A stretch of 64,000 nucleotides of DNA from Candidatus Edwardsbacteria bacterium (GCA_031082425.1 JAVHLB010000004.1:1-64000); one strand, 5' to 3'. Positions 8,571 through 17,254 are shown, counted from the first letter of the stretch. Notes: generated by a model from the sequence alone, not told the origin. Made by a program: numbers and translations.

Positions 8571-10229
8571 ATGGGGCACAAACCTATCGAAGTTTTAATG
8601 GACGGACAGCGTCTGCCGGCCAAGGCCGGGGAGCAGGTCCATAGCTTGTTCAGGCGCTATCCTCCGAACGCCGGAAAATTGCTGGCCGCCAAGATCAACC
8701 AGAACCTGGTCAGCCTGGACGCCATATTGCACGCCAATTGCCGTCTGACCCCGGTGTTTTACACCGACCGCGAGGGCCTGGCGGTCTATCGGCGGACGGC
8801 CTGTTTGATATTGTATGAGGCGGTGGAGGAGCTTTATCCCGAGGCCCGGATTATCGTGGGCCAGTCGCTGGCCAACGGCTATTATTTTGATTTTGTATCC
8901 GATAAGCCCATCGACCAGGAGATATTGAACAACATCGAGACCCGGATGAGACAGATTGTGTCCGAGGGCCGGCCCTTTGTAAGGGAATCCATATCCATCG
9001 AAGAGGCCAAGGAATATTTCGACGCCGAGGGCTATCACGACAAGATAAAACTTCTGACCACCACCCGCCTGACCGAGGCCAAGCTTATCGGCTGCGGGGT
9101 GTTCAAGGACATCCAGCACGGACCGGTCACGCCCACCACCGGGTTTATCGACCGCTTTGAACTGGCCCTTTACGCCCCCGGTTTTCTGCTGCGCTTTCCC
9201 CAATCCAAGAACCCGGAGAGGATCCCCGACCTCTCTCCCCAGACCAAGCTGTTCAATATCCACAAGGAGACCAAGGAATGGAACAAGATCCTAGGGGTCA
9301 CCAACGTAGGCGAACTTAACGAGATCTGTCTGACCAAGGAGATCGGCAACCTGATCCGGATATCCGAAGGCTTTCATGAAAAGCGCATCGCCCAGATCGC
9401 CGACATCATCACCTCCCAGCGTGACAAGGTGAAGCTGGTGCTGATCGCCGGGCCATCCTCCTCAGGCAAAACCACCTTCAGTAAAAGACTGATGATCCAG
9501 CTCAAGGTCAACGGCCTGAGGCCCATCGCCCTGTCCACCGACAATTACTTCCTGGGGCGGGCCCAGACCCCGCTGGGCGACGACGGCAAGCCCGATTTCG
9601 AATCCCTGCGGGCGGTGGATCTGGAACTGTTCAACCAGCAGATGACCGAACTGCTGAATGGCCGGGAAGTGGCCACCCCGATCTATAATTTCCACACCGG
9701 GACCCGGGACGAAAGGACCGTCAGCCTGAAGCTGGAGGCCAACGACATCCTGCTGGTGGAGGGCATTCATGGTTTGAACCAGAAGCTCACCCAGTCGGTG
9801 CCCCGGGAGAACAAGCTCAAGGTCTATATCAGCGCCCTGACCCAGCTGTGTCTGGACGACCATAACCGGATCATGACCTCGGATGTCCGGCTGTTGCGGA
9901 GGATAGTCCGCGACCGCAAGTTCCGGAGCTACAGCGCCGCCCACACCCTTCAGGTGTGGCCCTCGGTGCAGCGGGGCGAGGAACACAATATTTTTCCCTT
10001 CCAGGAGGAGGCCGATGTAATGTTCAATTCCACCTTGGTATACGAGCCATCGGTGCTGAGGATGTATGCCGAGCGTTTTTTGCTGGAGGTACCCACCGAC
10101 GACGAGAGCTTCGGCGAGGCCTACCGCTTGCTGCATTTTGTAAGGATGTTCGTGCCGGTGTTTGCCGATGAAGTGCCCCACACCTCTATCTTGCGCGAAT
10201 TCATCGGCGGCAGCACTTTTGAGTATTGA
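8571..10229 (+). CDS. TGS/ThrRS-like domain fused to uridine kinase-type P-loop kinase
   Basis: The 552-residue protein has two parts. Residues 1 to about 65 resemble a TGS domain and 75-200 resemble the editing/second additional domain of threonyl-tRNA synthetase (YEAVEELYPEARIIVGQSLANGYYFDF, then EEAKEYF). From about 285 on it is a uridine kinase/phosphoribulokinase-family enzyme with P-loop GPSSSGKTT (294-302), a DNYFLGR segment and VEGIHGLNQ. Proteins with this arrangement are widespread in bacteria as 'nucleoside kinase', with poorly established substrates. AAGGAC precedes the ATG. It is monocistronic, ended by a strong terminator. A ribonucleoside kinase role is likely; what the synthetase-like half binds is unknown. 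Confidence 0.85.
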   Translation: MGHKPIEVLMDGQRLPAKAGEQVHSLFRRYPPNAGKLLAAKINQNLVSLDAILHANCRLTPVFYTDREGLAVYRRTACLILYEAVEELYPEARIIVGQSLANGYYFDFVSDKPIDQEILNNIETRMRQIVSEGRPFVRESISIEEAKEYFDAEGYHDKIKLLTTTRLTEAKLIGCGVFKDIQHGPVTPTTGFIDRFELALYAPGFLLRFPQSKNPERIPDLSPQTKLFNIHKETKEWNKILGVTNVGELNEICLTKEIGNLIRISEGFHEKRIAQIADIITSQRDKVKLVLIAGPSSSGKTTFSKRLMIQLKVNGLRPIALSTDNYFLGRAQTPLGDDGKPDFESLRAVDLELFNQQMTELLNGREVATPIYNFHTGTRDERTVSLKLEANDILLVEGIHGLNQKLTQSVPRENKLKVYISALTQLCLDDHNRIMTSDVRLLRRIVRDRKFRSYSAAHTLQVWPSVQRGEEHNIFPFQEEADVMFNSTLVYEPSVLRMYAERFLLEVPTDDESFGEAYRLLHFVRMFVPVFADEVPHTSILREFIGGSTFEY

Positions 10230-10245
10230 TAAAATTCAGCAACGC

Positions 10246-10279
10246 AAAAGCCCTTCCGAAACATTCGGAAGGGCTTTTT
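10246..10279. terminator. Bidirectional rho-independent terminator
   Basis: 12-bp stem AGCCCTTCCGAA / TTCGGAAGGGCT around ACA, with A tract before and T tract after. It separates two converging transcripts. Confidence 0.9.
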
Positions 10280-10289
10280 TATATTCAAA

Positions 10290-11348
10290 CTACTGCCTGG
10301 CCTCCAGCCGATAACCGGCCTCCTCTTCATTTCTATGGTAGTCGAATGAAGAAATGATTTTCCGGTCGTTGGTTATATCGCCAAGAATGGCCGGATAACT
10401 GCCGTTAAGCATGTAATAAACATCGATCCTGTTTTTCAGCCAACCCATCCTGGCCCTGATAGCCTCCCGCTGTATCAGGTTATTTTTTTTTGCTGTCAGC
10501 AGATAGATCCGGTGGGCCCCCAAGCCCGCCCCGCCCAAAACCGCCAATCCCAGCAGTACCGCTGCCGCTGTTATGATCTTACCGGCTGCGCTGGCCGTTT
10601 TCTTAGCCTGCCTTTCGGCCACCTTTGCCTCTGGCTCCGGGGTATGGATTATCTCCACCGTTCCCGACATCAGCAGATTATAGACCGCATTGAAGGTCCG
10701 GAAACGGCCCAGATAGGTATCCCCTATCATCTGGCTGATGGTCCTGGAGCCGTCTATCATTTCGAATATCTGCTGAATATCGGTTGAGATCTCAAGGCCG
10801 GTGACGGTATCCTGGATCTTTTTCAGGATGACGCCGTCGGAGGGCAGGGCCTTGGCAATGGCCGGCCATTCATCCTTGCGCCTTAAAGTTTCCAGCAGCA
10901 ACGATTCGGCCGGAACGGCCACCTGGGAGCGGCTGTTCTGATACAGTCTCTCCTCGGGATTGAACTTGTAACGGGCATCGCTCCAGGTGAAGACCTCGTC
11001 CAGCACCTCCTGGATCTTGAAGATCACCAAGTCGTCTATCTCCTCCTGGGCCATCAGCCCCTCCTTCAGAAGCAGTTCCCCCAGTGGGATCCCGGTATCG
11101 ACCTGTATCTTCAGGATGGATTCCAGCTTTGCCTGCTGCACCTTTTTTGACCTCAGCAGATAGTTCTGCAGCTGGTCCTGACGGCCCTGACGGCCGTACA
11201 CCGCCCCGGTGATCTTACCATGATCGAAGGCGATGGAGGCTTTGTCGTTTTTTGATGTCAGCTGGAGCACCCCGGCTTTCTGGTTGCCGGCGATGAACTG
11301 CAGGACATCCGCCAGGCCGAATTCTTTTACATTACCTTCAAGCGGCAT
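10290..11348 (-). CDS. DUF4388 (PATAN) domain protein with membrane anchor
   Basis: The 352-residue protein opens with a DUF4388/PATAN-type domain (MPLEGNVKEFGLADVLQFI, then LQLTSKNDKASIAFDHGKITGA, about 3-100), a module common in gliding and two-component proteins. A second helical region (about 160-240, containing MIDGSRTISQMIGDTYLGRF) follows, then one membrane helix (about 265-287), and a short C-terminal tail with YYMLNGSYPAILGD that recalls the C-terminal part of type II pseudopilins. The start at 11348 has AAGGAG seven bases upstream and overlaps the upstream gene by 11 bp, so the two are coupled. Function is unknown; a signalling or envelope-assembly role is inference from the domain. 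Confidence 0.75.
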   Translation of the reverse strand: MPLEGNVKEFGLADVLQFIAGNQKAGVLQLTSKNDKASIAFDHGKITGAVYGRQGRQDQLQNYLLRSKKVQQAKLESILKIQVDTGIPLGELLLKEGLMAQEEIDDLVIFKIQEVLDEVFTWSDARYKFNPEERLYQNSRSQVAVPAESLLLETLRRKDEWPAIAKALPSDGVILKKIQDTVTGLEISTDIQQIFEMIDGSRTISQMIGDTYLGRFRTFNAVYNLLMSGTVEIIHTPEPEAKVAERQAKKTASAAGKIITAAAVLLGLAVLGGAGLGAHRIYLLTAKKNNLIQREAIRARMGWLKNRIDVYYMLNGSYPAILGDITNDRKIISSFDYHRNEEEAGYRLEARQ

Positions 11349-13257
11349 CTGATGCTCCTTGGTTTCTGAACAGATGAAGATAGCCCGCCCAGGAGATGAG
11401 ATATAATCCCGCCAGGATGCCTGCGGCGGCCCAATAAAAACCATCCGCCGCCGGAAAATCCAGCCGGGCCGCTATCCAGGGAGAGATGAACAACATCAGG
11501 CCGGCATACAGCATTCCCAGGGAGAGGGAAAGAAGCAATCCCTTTATGACGCTTCCCCCCATCACATACGAGGAGCCCGGCAGGAAAAAGTTTGCCGGTC
11601 CGGAGATCATCCGCTTCCTCTTCACAGCCTGTCGGGAGAGCACCTCCGCCGCCTTTTGCTGCAGCTCCTGCGACTGGATGGAAAACACCTGGTTATGGCA
11701 TTCCTGACAATATTGGTTTCCGTCCTGGGCCGGGGATTGGCATCGGTCGCAGATATATCGTCCGCATAGCCAGCAGTTGCGGACCGTTAGGCTATCCTTT
11801 ACCAGGATCAGCCATATGGTGATCAGAGCCACCAGCCCCAGCCAGGCCCATAAAGACAGCCAGAGATTCAGCTGGGTGAGGCTGGTGAACTCCGTCGCAT
11901 CTAAGGAAGCCAACGGCTTCCATCCCCTCCATACTTCCGGCCACAGCAGTTCCAAGCCAAGCTGGGCATCCATCACCATATTGCCGCCCGACCCCCGGCT
12001 CCGGCTTTCCATTCTGGCCGGGGCCAGCGAGGCGGCCCTCTCCAGTTCCTCCCGGGCCCGGGTGAAATCGATGGCCTTGAAATGCACCTGCCCCAGGTTG
12101 TAATGGGCCTCCGCCAGATCCTGGTCGGCTTCGATGGCTAGGCGGTAAAACGAGGCCGCGCTGTCGAACTGCCCCTTGAAATAATAAATATTCCCCAGAT
12201 TATTCAGGGCGGCGGGATTGTTCCCCGATGCTTCGATAATGGCCGTCAGATAAGCCTGGGCCCGGTCAAGTTTCCCCCGGTTCTTCTCCATCAGAGAGAG
12301 GGCGTATATCGGTTTCAGGTCCGAAGGATCCAACTGCTGCTGAGCGGCCAGGTCCTGAACCAGCCCGTTGTTCCACTCCGAGGTATTGGCAACCGCCAAG
12401 GCTTCAACCCGCCCCTGATCGCTGACTTTGAAGAACTGGTGAACCAGATTGAAGCCGGCCGCCGAACAGCCGATCAGGGCCATGGTTATCCAGAAGACCA
12501 CCTTCTCCCGGGTCCTTCCCATGGCGATGGCAGCTCCGGCCGGGAGGATCACGGCCAGGGCCAGACTGAATCCGGCTATGATAATCAATAAGCCGACGCC
12601 CACTGACGTAATCAGGAATATCCGCCCGAAATAAGGCCAACTTTTAGGGAGCAGGTCGGAGAGCAGGTGAAACAGGTAGGGAAGGTATTTTACCGCCAGC
12701 AACAGCAGGAAGAACAGGCCTCCCGCCATCAGGGCCAGCGAGAGTCCAAATATCCCCAGCCATAATGCCCTGTATCTATAGCGGAAATCCTGCCGGTAGC
12801 CGTTGATGGTCTGGATGAACTGCCCCAGGGCCGATGCCACTCCGCTAATGTGGCAGTTGGCCTGGAAATGGTAGATATTGTTTTTAAAGGAGTACTGATC
12901 GGCCAACAGGGCCAGCCGGGAATATTTTTGCGCCCCTTCCCAGTCCTTATCCTTCAGGGCCTGGCGGGTTATATCTCCCCAATAGGCCCCGACCACGGGA
13001 AGGTCCAATCCCAGCGCCCGGCTACGGATTAATGAGGACTCGGCGGCGGCCAAGGCCTCCTCCGGCATCCCTTGATGCTGGTAGTCCAGGCTTCTTTGCC
13101 GCCACTCCCGCCATTGCATTAGATTAGCCCAGGCGGCAGTGTCGGCAACCACGGTCGGCCCAACGGAAGCTGGGGCTATCTCCAGGCTATCTTTCTGGCC
13201 ATAGCATAGCCCGGACATTAGCAGAAGGGCGGTAAATATTAATAGCTGTCTTCGCAT
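11338..13257 (-). CDS. Multi-pass membrane protein with TPRs and zinc-ribbon cysteines
   Basis: The 639-residue protein has a signal peptide (cleavage likely after about residue 20), a helical N-terminal part, hydrophobic segments near 165-190, 210-245 and 253-270, two or more TPR units (about 310-415, including AALNNLGNIYYFKGQ and AEAHYNLGQVHFKA), a helix near 465-487, then a Cys cluster CWLCGRYICDRC plus CQEC (Cys 495, 498, 503, 506, 517, 520) that looks like a treble-clef/zinc ribbon, and two last helices. The downstream DUF4388 gene overlaps it by 11 bp. I do not recognise a named family. The combination suggests an envelope scaffold; no enzyme motif is seen. Confidence 0.75.
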   Translation of the reverse strand: MRRQLLIFTALLLMSGLCYGQKDSLEIAPASVGPTVVADTAAWANLMQWREWRQRSLDYQHQGMPEEALAAAESSLIRSRALGLDLPVVGAYWGDITRQALKDKDWEGAQKYSRLALLADQYSFKNNIYHFQANCHISGVASALGQFIQTINGYRQDFRYRYRALWLGIFGLSLALMAGGLFFLLLLAVKYLPYLFHLLSDLLPKSWPYFGRIFLITSVGVGLLIIIAGFSLALAVILPAGAAIAMGRTREKVVFWITMALIGCSAAGFNLVHQFFKVSDQGRVEALAVANTSEWNNGLVQDLAAQQQLDPSDLKPIYALSLMEKNRGKLDRAQAYLTAIIEASGNNPAALNNLGNIYYFKGQFDSAASFYRLAIEADQDLAEAHYNLGQVHFKAIDFTRAREELERAASLAPARMESRSRGSGGNMVMDAQLGLELLWPEVWRGWKPLASLDATEFTSLTQLNLWLSLWAWLGLVALITIWLILVKDSLTVRNCWLCGRYICDRCQSPAQDGNQYCQECHNQVFSIQSQELQQKAAEVLSRQAVKRKRMISGPANFFLPGSSYVMGGSVIKGLLLSLSLGMLYAGLMLFISPWIAARLDFPAADGFYWAAAGILAGLYLISWAGYLHLFRNQGASDAA

Positions 13258-13357
13258 TCTCGATTGTTGTAATTAAGTACGATAGTTGCCCAAAATGTCA
13301 TATAGCAGGCTTTTTTAATGATAGTGTATATATCGGTTAAAAGTCAAGCAAAAAGGT

Positions 13358-13387
13358 TTGCATTTTCCCCCCTTAATTTGGTATCAT
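13358..13387 (+). promoter_or_regulatory. Promoter abutting the rdgB start (leaderless arrangement)
   Basis: TTGCAT (13358-13363), 18-bp spacer, TATCAT (13382-13387). The -10 box ends 8 nt before the ATG, so transcription should start at or next to the start codon. Confidence 0.55.
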
Positions 13388-13395
13388 TCCCCTGT

Positions 13396-14007
13396 ATGGA
13401 GATTTTGATCGCCACCAGAAACAATGACAAGGTCCGGGAGATCTCGGAGATATTGGATCTGTCCGACACCCGCTTCGTTGGATTGGACGGCTTTCCCGAC
13501 TGCCCTGAGGCCGAGGAGACCGGCCGGACCTTCGATGACAATGCCCTGATCAAAGCCAGCCAGGCGGCTTATTACAGCGGCCTTTGGGCCCTGGCCGACG
13601 ATTCCGGCCTGGTGATAGATGCTCTGGATGGCCAGCCCGGAATCCTTTCCGCCCGTTTTGCCGGGCCGGAGGCCGATTCCCGGGACAACTTGATGAAAGT
13701 GCTGAAGCTGATGAAACAGGTCCCGGCCGAAAAAAGGACTGCCCGCTTTATCTGTGTCCTGTGCCTGGTGGGGAACAATAACCGGGCTTTTTTTACCCGG
13801 GGCGAGATCGAAGGGATGATAACCACAAACCCCCTCGGCAGCAACGGTTTTGGCTACGACCCCATTTTCCTTCCGGCCGGGTTTGCCAAGACCTTTGCCC
13901 AGCTGGACCCCCCGGAAAAGAACCGGATCAGCCACCGCTCCCGGGCCTTGAAAAAGATGCGGGCGTTGATCAACGGCTTGACCTCCCCGGGCTCGCCTAA
14001 AACTTAG
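13396..14007 (+). CDS. rdgB: RdgB/HAM1 non-canonical purine NTP pyrophosphatase
   Basis: The 203-residue enzyme hydrolyses dITP, ITP and XTP to monophosphates, cleaning the nucleotide pool. It begins MEILIATRNNDKVREI (the family's nucleotide-binding SxNxxK-like motif appears as TRNNDK), then has ALADDSGLVIDALDG with the catalytic acidic residues, GSNGFGYDPIFLP and SHRSRALKKM near the end. Length matches the family (about 200 aa). I chose ATG 13396 because the fold starts there; no ribosome binding site precedes it, but a -10 box does, so the message is probably leaderless. A tRNA promoter follows directly. Confidence 0.93.
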   Translation: MEILIATRNNDKVREISEILDLSDTRFVGLDGFPDCPEAEETGRTFDDNALIKASQAAYYSGLWALADDSGLVIDALDGQPGILSARFAGPEADSRDNLMKVLKLMKQVPAEKRTARFICVLCLVGNNNRAFFTRGEIEGMITTNPLGSNGFGYDPIFLPAGFAKTFAQLDPPEKNRISHRSRALKKMRALINGLTSPGSPKT

Positions 14008-14008
14008 C

Positions 14009-14038
14009 TTGACATATCAACCTTTGGTATAATATAAT
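14009..14038 (+). promoter_or_regulatory. Promoter of the tRNA cluster
   Basis: TTGACA (14009-14014), 18-bp spacer, TATAAT (14033-14038); a second overlapping TATAAT starts at 14028. It begins immediately after the rdgB stop. Confidence 0.75.
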
Positions 14039-14059
14039 TACTGTTTGCTGAAGATGCTA

Positions 14060-14135
14060 CGGGGTGTGGCGCAGTTGGTAGCGCGCTTGCTTTGGGAGCA
14101 AGAAGCCCCCAGTTCGAGTCTGGGCACCCCGACCA
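14060..14135 (+). tRNA. tRNA-Pro (anticodon TGG)
   Basis: Acceptor arms CGGGGTG / CACCCCG pair, discriminator A, genome-encoded CCA. The anticodon stem CTTGC / GCAAG encloses the loop TTTGGGA, giving anticodon TGG. The T-arm contains GTTCGAGTC. Confidence 0.96.
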
Positions 14136-14227
14136 GCTTAGATTGCAGGAATAGATTTCTGATTTTGGGGTAGCTCTGAAATAGACCGGATTAAATTATC
14201 TATATTGTTCAGTTTTTTAATAAATGT

Positions 14228-14304
14228 CGGGGAGTAGCGCAGCCCGGTAGCGCACCTGGTTCGGGACCAGGGGGTCGGAGGTTCGAATCCTCTCTCCCCG
14301 ACCA
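14228..14304 (+). tRNA. tRNA-Pro (anticodon CGG)
   Basis: Acceptor arms CGGGGAG / CTCCCCG, discriminator A, encoded CCA. Anticodon stem CCTGG / CCAGG with loop TTCGGGA. It is a second proline isoacceptor next to tRNA-Pro(TGG). Confidence 0.96.
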
Positions 14305-14327
14305 TTTTGATCTAGCGGGGTCGTCCC

Positions 14328-14343
14328 GATAAACTCGGGATAT
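14328..14343. repeat. Small palindrome TCCCGA-N5-TCGGGA
   Basis: Short inverted repeat in a tRNA spacer (around 14325-14343). The same TCCCGA / TCGGGA palindrome recurs between the moxR and DUF58 genes, so it may be a dispersed small hairpin repeat. Confidence 0.35.
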
Positions 14344-14468
14344 GCCCTGTCGTTTTACGCCGGGAGTACCGGATAGATTTTAGATAATGGATTAGGGATG
14401 CCGGGAAGCAATCCGATGGTTGACATTGTTTCCCAATTATCCAATATTACTGATCTTTTATCAAAAAT

Positions 14469-14545
14469 GCGCCTGTAGCTCAGCTGGATAGAGCATCTGC
14501 CTTCTAAGCAGAGGGTCACAGGTTCGAATCCTGTCAGGCGTACCA
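14469..14545 (+). tRNA. tRNA-Arg (anticodon TCT)
   Basis: Acceptor arms GCGCCTG / CAGGCGT (terminal G-U pair), discriminator A, encoded CCA. Anticodon stem TCTGC / GCAGA with loop CTTCTAA. Confidence 0.95.
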
Positions 14546-14718
14546 TTTTAGGGAATTGGGAATTGATCTGTGTTATCTTGACCCTGCAATTTCGGGAACC
14601 AGAATCGGAACCTGTATTGACATTAATAAAATGCTCTGTGGGTTGCGCAAAAACCTTAGAAACAAAATGTAAATATAGCTCCCCAGGTCCCAATAATCTA
14701 TTTACAAATCCCAAGCAT

Positions 14719-14796
14719 GGTGGATGTAGTTCAGCTGGTTAGAACGTCGGATTGTGGATCCGAAGGTCGGGGGTTCGAATCCCCTCATCCACCCCA
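14719..14796 (+). tRNA. tRNA-His (anticodon GTG)
   Basis: Includes the extra 5' G (G-1 at 14719) opposite C73 (14793), the hallmark of tRNA-His, then encoded CCA. Acceptor arms GTGGATG / CATCCAC; anticodon loop TTGTGGA. Confidence 0.96.
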
Positions 14797-14804
14797 CCAA
14801 ATAT

Positions 14805-14841
14805 AAAGAAACCCGGGCGATAATTCGTCCGGGTTTCTTTT
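14805..14841 (+). terminator. Terminator of the tRNA cluster
   Basis: Long stem AAAGAAACCCGGGCGA / TCGTCCGGGTTTCTTT with a 4-nt loop, ending in T. Its A-rich 5' side also makes it usable leftward for the secreted-repeat gene's readthrough. Confidence 0.85.
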
Positions 14842-14890
14842 AATTGGGGAAAGCGCCTGCATTTCAAGGCTGCGCTTTTTTTATTTGAGT

Positions 14891-15403
14891 TTATCTGCCT
14901 TTTCCGCCGTCCTTCTTTCCGCCGGCACCATCTTTAGGTGTCATTTCATCGTCTTTGCTGTCCTTTTGCTGAGTGCGGGTTTTATTTTGGGATTTTTCTT
15001 TAGTCTGAGTGGAATCGGCAATACCGTCACCGTCCTCGTCTCGGTAACGTTTCTGCTCCATGGTTCCTTTGCCTTTGTCACCCTCCTCGGTGCGAACCCG
15101 AAGCTTGTCGTCTTCCCCCTGATTCTTGGTGCGGACCTGGTTCTTTTCCTTGACCTGAGCGGAATCGCCTTCGGCCAATTTTTTCTCTTCTCTGGTTTGG
15201 GTTTGAATCATTTCACCCTGGCCCTTGTCGCCTTCTTCGGTGCGGGTTCGGATTTGGGCCTCTTCGCCCTTGTTTTGGGTCTTGATCTGGTTCTTAACCT
15301 TCAGGCTGTCAACATCGGTTTTGGGCTTTTGCCCGGCAGCGAAGACTGTGGCCGAAAAAGAAAAGATTAGAACCGGCAATAATGCCATGGTTAGTTTTTT
15401 CAT
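14891..15403 (-). CDS. Small secreted, highly charged repeat protein with an EF-like DxDxDG motif
   Basis: The 170-residue product has a clean signal peptide (MKKLTMALLPVLIFSFSATVFA, cut before AGQKP). The mature part is almost entirely Lys, Glu, Gln, Thr, Asp and Gly. Two long imperfect repeats are visible, each running from a KNQ(I/V)(K/R)T(Q/K)N(K/Q)GE segment to RTEEGDKG(Q/K)G, about 50 residues apart. A calcium-type loop DEDGDGIADS (about 122-131) sits between the second repeat and a third degenerate KEKSQNKTRTQQ unit. AAAGGAG precedes the ATG. I recognise no family; a disordered, ion-binding periplasmic or exported protein is inference. It stands alone. Confidence 0.7.
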   Translation of the reverse strand: MKKLTMALLPVLIFSFSATVFAAGQKPKTDVDSLKVKNQIKTQNKGEEAQIRTRTEEGDKGQGEMIQTQTREEKKLAEGDSAQVKEKNQVRTKNQGEDDKLRVRTEEGDKGKGTMEQKRYRDEDGDGIADSTQTKEKSQNKTRTQQKDSKDDEMTPKDGAGGKKDGGKGR

Positions 15404-15661
15404 TTTTCTCCTTTGGATTTAAGGGTTTATACATTTATCTAAATTAGAGACAATATGTTATCTTCGGGTTCCCTTTCGGCATTGCTGAAAAATATCATTG
15501 ATACGCCTCTACTTAATGCGTCTGAATAAGCATTGCCCAATGGTCACTTATGTGGTTTACACAATTAGCATGGTATGATGCCCGGTTTGGTAAGTTACCG
15601 CAGGATATTTGGAGCACCCCAAATGAGGGTTCAAACGGGCTTTTGTCGTTGAGAAAAAATA

Positions 15662-16387
15662 TCACTTCCCATGGTAGATGATAAATCCCAACGTCATGGC
15701 GATCAAATCGAAAACGGCATGGGCCGTTACCGCCTCCATTGCATTTCTCTTTCTCAGGTAAACCAACCCGTTAAGCAAACCTAAAATTGCGGTGGATATC
15801 ATTCCCGAGGTTCCTTGATAGGCGTGCCCCAGCCCGAACATTGCCGAGAAAAATATCAGGGCAAAGATCAGGCCGGCGGTCTTGAAGGCCTTCTCGAATC
15901 TGGTCAGAACGAATATCCGCCAGATCTCCTCCAGAAATCCTCCCTTGAAAATGGCCATGGATAACAAAATCGGAATGTAATACAAATTGCTGAACAGATA
16001 CCTAATGTTCTCGCCTTCGGCCGCGGCGTCGGGCAGCAGGTACTCCAGAACCGGGCTGATCAGAAAAGTATCCAGGGCAAAGATGCCGATCCCGAACAAC
16101 AGACCAATAAATATCTGCCGGCCCAGTTTGCTCTTATTAAATCCCAGTGAACCGAAATTTTCATCGGTCAGTTTAAGCAGATACCAGACCAGCAGGAAGG
16201 TGAGCACACCAACCGTAACGATATACAGCGAGGCTTGTGGTAGGTTTTCGCTAAGTTTGACCTTCAGGCCCAGTTGTTCGGGCAAAGAAGGCTTGGTGGA
16301 GATATAATTGAAGATCTTCTGAATCCAGCCTATGGCGATTATGCCGATAGACAGATAGATCGCATTCCTGACCGTTGGTTTTTTCAT
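15662..16387 (-). CDS. CPBP-family intramembrane metalloprotease (CAAX protease-like)
   Basis: The 241-residue protein has six or more hydrophobic helices and the three CPBP motifs: EE with a following Arg (LEEIWRIFVLTRFE, about 160-174), a His motif (FGLGHAYQG, about 191) and HAVFDLIA (about 222-229). The Glu and His residues would bind the catalytic zinc within the membrane. Bacterial members include bacteriocin-immunity and regulatory proteins; the substrate cannot be inferred here. GAGG lies 5 nt before the ATG. The conserved motif-1 spacing (EExxR with one inserted residue pattern EEIWR) is slightly atypical. It lies alone between the repeat protein and tdk. Confidence 0.82.
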   Translation of the reverse strand: MKKPTVRNAIYLSIGIIAIGWIQKIFNYISTKPSLPEQLGLKVKLSENLPQASLYIVTVGVLTFLLVWYLLKLTDENFGSLGFNKSKLGRQIFIGLLFGIGIFALDTFLISPVLEYLLPDAAAEGENIRYLFSNLYYIPILLSMAIFKGGFLEEIWRIFVLTRFEKAFKTAGLIFALIFFSAMFGLGHAYQGTSGMISTAILGLLNGLVYLRKRNAMEAVTAHAVFDLIAMTLGFIIYHGK

Positions 16388-16588
16388 ATCATCCTCATTA
16401 TCATTTGCTGTTATACTAAACCTTCAGTATGCAAAGCATGCCTGAGCCAGGCCGAAGGGAACGCTAATAAATTAATAAAATTTTATATCAATTCTTATCC
16501 CGCCGGGATATATTACTGGCTTTCGCGTGAAGGAAACAGGGCACTTCGCGTCCTTAGCATCTTTGCGGTATGGAAGCTCAATCTAATA

Positions 16589-17197
16589 TTATATCTCAAT
16601 CTGGGGCGACATGCTAAACTGCTGTTTGCCGGGCTTATTGGGCACCACGTGGCATTTGCGGCAGCGGGCCTCGTATTTCTCGGCGGACCCCACCGAGACC
16701 ACCTCGCTGTCATAGGGCGCCGGATGGCCGTCCAGCAGACGCTGGGTGCGGGTGGCGGGCTCGCCGCATATTGAACAGATGGCGGATAGCTTGTCCACCT
16801 TTTCGGCCAGGGTCAACAGCTGCGGCATCGGCCCGAAGGGCTCTCCCCGGAAATCCATATCCAGCCCGGAGATTATCACCCGGATATCCTGGTGGGCTAT
16901 CTCCTCGATGGCCGGAATTATATCTTCCCCGTAAAATTGCACCTCGTCTATGCCCACCACCTGAATTTTATTATCCACTGCGCCTATGATATCGCCGGCG
17001 GTCAGGCAGGTGACGGTGGGAAGTTTTAAGCCGTAATGGGTGGTTATGCACAACTCATCGTACCGGGTATCGAATGAATGCTTGAATATCTGCACTTTCT
17101 GCCTGGCATAGCTGGCCCGTTTTAACCGGCGGATCAGCTCCTCGGTCTTACCGCTGAACATGCATCCACAGATGACCTCGATTTGTCCCTGTTGCAT
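16589..17197 (-). CDS. tdk: Thymidine kinase
   Basis: The 202-residue enzyme phosphorylates thymidine with ATP in pyrimidine salvage. It shows the P-loop CGCMFSGKTEELIRR, the Walker B-like GIDEVQF, and a C-terminal zinc site built from CSIC and CRKC, as in type II thymidine kinases. I place the start at ATG 17197 (AGGA 8 nt upstream). A longer in-frame GTG start at 17233 would put its first codons (MYSYSK) on the -10 box of the promoter, so that extension is not translated. It is monocistronic. Confidence 0.93.
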   Translation of the reverse strand: MQQGQIEVICGCMFSGKTEELIRRLKRASYARQKVQIFKHSFDTRYDELCITTHYGLKLPTVTCLTAGDIIGAVDNKIQVVGIDEVQFYGEDIIPAIEEIAHQDIRVIISGLDMDFRGEPFGPMPQLLTLAEKVDKLSAICSICGEPATRTQRLLDGHPAPYDSEVVSVGSAEKYEARCRKCHVVPNKPGKQQFSMSPQIEI

Positions 17198-17224
17198 TTC
17201 AATCCTAACGATTAATTTGGAGTA

Positions 17225-17254
17225 ACTATACACTTAAAGCGACGTTAAAATCAA
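17225..17254 (-). promoter_or_regulatory. Promoter for tdk
   Basis: Leftward TTGATT (17249-17254), 18-bp spacer, TATAGT (17225-17230) inside the extended motif TTTAAGTGTATAGTTA, which recurs at two other promoters in this window. Confidence 0.7.

Noticed and set aside
14885..15370. A 161-codon hydrophobic open frame on the + strand
   Set aside because: It is the antisense shadow of the secreted repeat protein, whose signal peptide, ribosome binding site and repeats are clear.
17198..17233. Longer start for tdk (MYSYSK...)
   Set aside because: The extra codons lie on the -10 box; the ATG at 17197 has its own ribosome binding site.
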